From Sinelater perroti (Eukaryota > Arthropoda > Insecta > Coleoptera > Elateridae), in assembly GCA_036346155.1 (NCBI GenBank), contig JARFIY010000046.1, forward strand, positions 13,641,501 to 13,705,500: DNA of 64,000 nucleotides, given 5' to 3'. The notes beneath the pieces are model-generated. The model was not told the origin of the DNA, did no database searches, and saw only the letters and a program-made list of their open reading frames with translations. This document shows, one piece after another, positions 62,901-64,000 of this stretch (position 1 is the stretch's first letter; each line of letters starts with the position of its first letter). Position numbers and translations under genes: made by a program.

Positions 62901-64000
62901 CCATTGTGGTTATTATAATTTCAGTAAATTAAATTAACTATTTCTGAGTGCTTATAAAAATTGTGCTTTTCTAAAAATTATGCACGATAACATCCAGCGT
63001 GGCTGGGTAAAACTGCTTCCTTAAGAATTACTGGAAATTGGTAATATTTGTTTTATCATAAATTGCCATACATTCAGAAATAAACCATAGAGCTAGTGCG
63101 AAGATTTTAGCCATCGTATTTTGTTCGTTACAGTTACAGACATTATGTATTCTCATACTTTAAGTATAATATGGTCTTAACTTTTTTTGACATATCCCAA
63201 ACAGAAAATTTAAAATTCTTTTAAATGTATTGACCACCATTATTGTATTCCTGTTTTTCAACACAAGTCAACGCATTTTACTGCTATTTCCTTTTATTTT
63301 TATTGTTACTTTTTCTCTAAATAGAATTTACAGGTTAAATACTGTCAATTTAATTATTTCGTATTTTGTTTTGCACAACTCTTTGTGTTCTAAGACAATT
63401 ATCAATTTTTGATCAAACATCAGATCCACATTGAAAAATTTAAATAAATTCTACTATATATAAAATTGGATAACCAATCCCTGTGAGAGACGGGGTCTTA
63501 AAGAAAGTAGTTTCATTTTCAAGAAGAAAGAAGACTTACTTTCACTACGACATAGGCAATGAAATGGACAATGTGGTGGAAAAATAGAGGCTTATAAACT
63601 ACAAGTAAAGAATAACGAACACACAATATTTGCTTCGGATAAGACAGAACTTTTAGATGGTAACCACAAGCGTAATAAGGACAAATAATATGGAACGAAA
63701 AAAACCGCCACACTGTTTAATAACACATGAGTGTTCTTCAGAGGGATACTTGTAAATAGAAATAATTTATTTTTGAGTGGTAAAGTACAATTCTTGTAAA
63801 AGTAATAATCAAAGAGAATAAAAACGAAAAATAGAATAGACAAACATAAAAATATGTTAGAAAAGCGGCAGAAGAAATTATCTGGCGATAGAAGAAAAAA
63901 CACTATAGAAAAGCTAATATATGTTGGTTACTAATATAAAAAGGGAAGTTAAATACAAAAAAAAGCTTTACCATAAAACATAAAACAGAAAGCAACAAAA
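59911..64000. other. Long AT-rich stretch without recognised features
   Basis: About 4.1 kb with only short open frames (up to 103 codons at 63592-63903, minus strand, a Phe/Leu-rich string typical of translated AT-rich DNA). I saw no transposon block, repeat array or RNA gene. It may contain transposons decayed beyond recognition by eye. Confidence 0.5.

Noticed and set aside
63592..63903. 103-codon minus-strand frame near the right edge
   Set aside because: Phe/Leu/Ser-rich translation of AT-rich DNA with no recognisable domain.

Overview
The window looks like transposon-rich, AT-rich nuclear DNA of an arthropod, most likely an insect. The element families seen (jockey-clade and RTE-like LINEs, several Tc1/mariner lineages, hAT, PIF/Harbinger, a gypsy-type LTR element and a tRNA-derived SINE) occur together in insect genomes. 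The order or species cannot be told from the sequence. There is no bacterial-style gene organisation. I found no intact host protein-coding exon, no rRNA and no convincing functional tRNA. Almost every recognisable protein match is a decayed transposable element broken by stops and frameshifts.

Layout. 0-7.3 kb: a gypsy-type reverse transcriptase scrap, two Tc1/mariner remnants, a decayed copy of a multi-copy uncharacterised invertebrate protein family, and a CpG-rich island. 7.3-10.7 kb: a nearly full-length but dead jockey element. 11-17.5 kb: more Tc1/mariner pieces, a LINE 3' end, SINE copy A with a 10-bp target-site duplication, and a 5'-truncated RTE element with an 11-bp duplication and an (AT)n tract grown inside its reverse transcriptase. 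17.5-24.3 kb: GC-rich islands, LINE and mariner pieces, SINE copy B. 24.8-27 kb: a degenerate TTACAGT-rich repeat field split by a Tc1/mariner element. 27.6-31 kb: two jockey remnants, one split by a GC-rich insertion, and SINE copy C. 31.2-31.9 kb: a CpG-rich island headed by a candidate recursive splice site. 32-37.7 kb: mariner, RNase H-type LINE and jockey remnants. 38-41.2 kb: a second RTE copy with a 13-bp duplication, followed by a repeat-bracketed (A-B-A) segment. 41.9-44.6 kb: a long LINE. 47.8-49.8 kb: a hAT element with 8-bp target-site duplications. 49.9-54.1 kb: a PIF/Harbinger element bounded by TAA, filled with a GC-rich tandem-repeat block and another LINE. 54.3-56.1 kb: a gypsy/errantivirus-like integrase-to-env remnant. 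56.7-57.9 kb: a last jockey. 58.7-59.3 kb: a CpG-rich island. 60-64 kb: AT-rich DNA with nothing recognisable.

Interpretation. The only sequences that look like candidate host function are several islands that are richer in GC/CpG or homeodomain-type motifs than their surroundings (about 4.8, 18.7, 23.9, 31.3, 45.2, 46.8 and 58.7 kb), plus the polypyrimidine-CAG|GTGAG site at 31.25 kb. Together these would fit a very long intron or a regulatory desert beside a developmental gene. That is inference; cross-species alignment and RNA-seq would test it. The mobile elements do not act together. They record successive insertions, several nested, with good termini and target-site duplications for the RTE, SINE, hAT and Harbinger copies.
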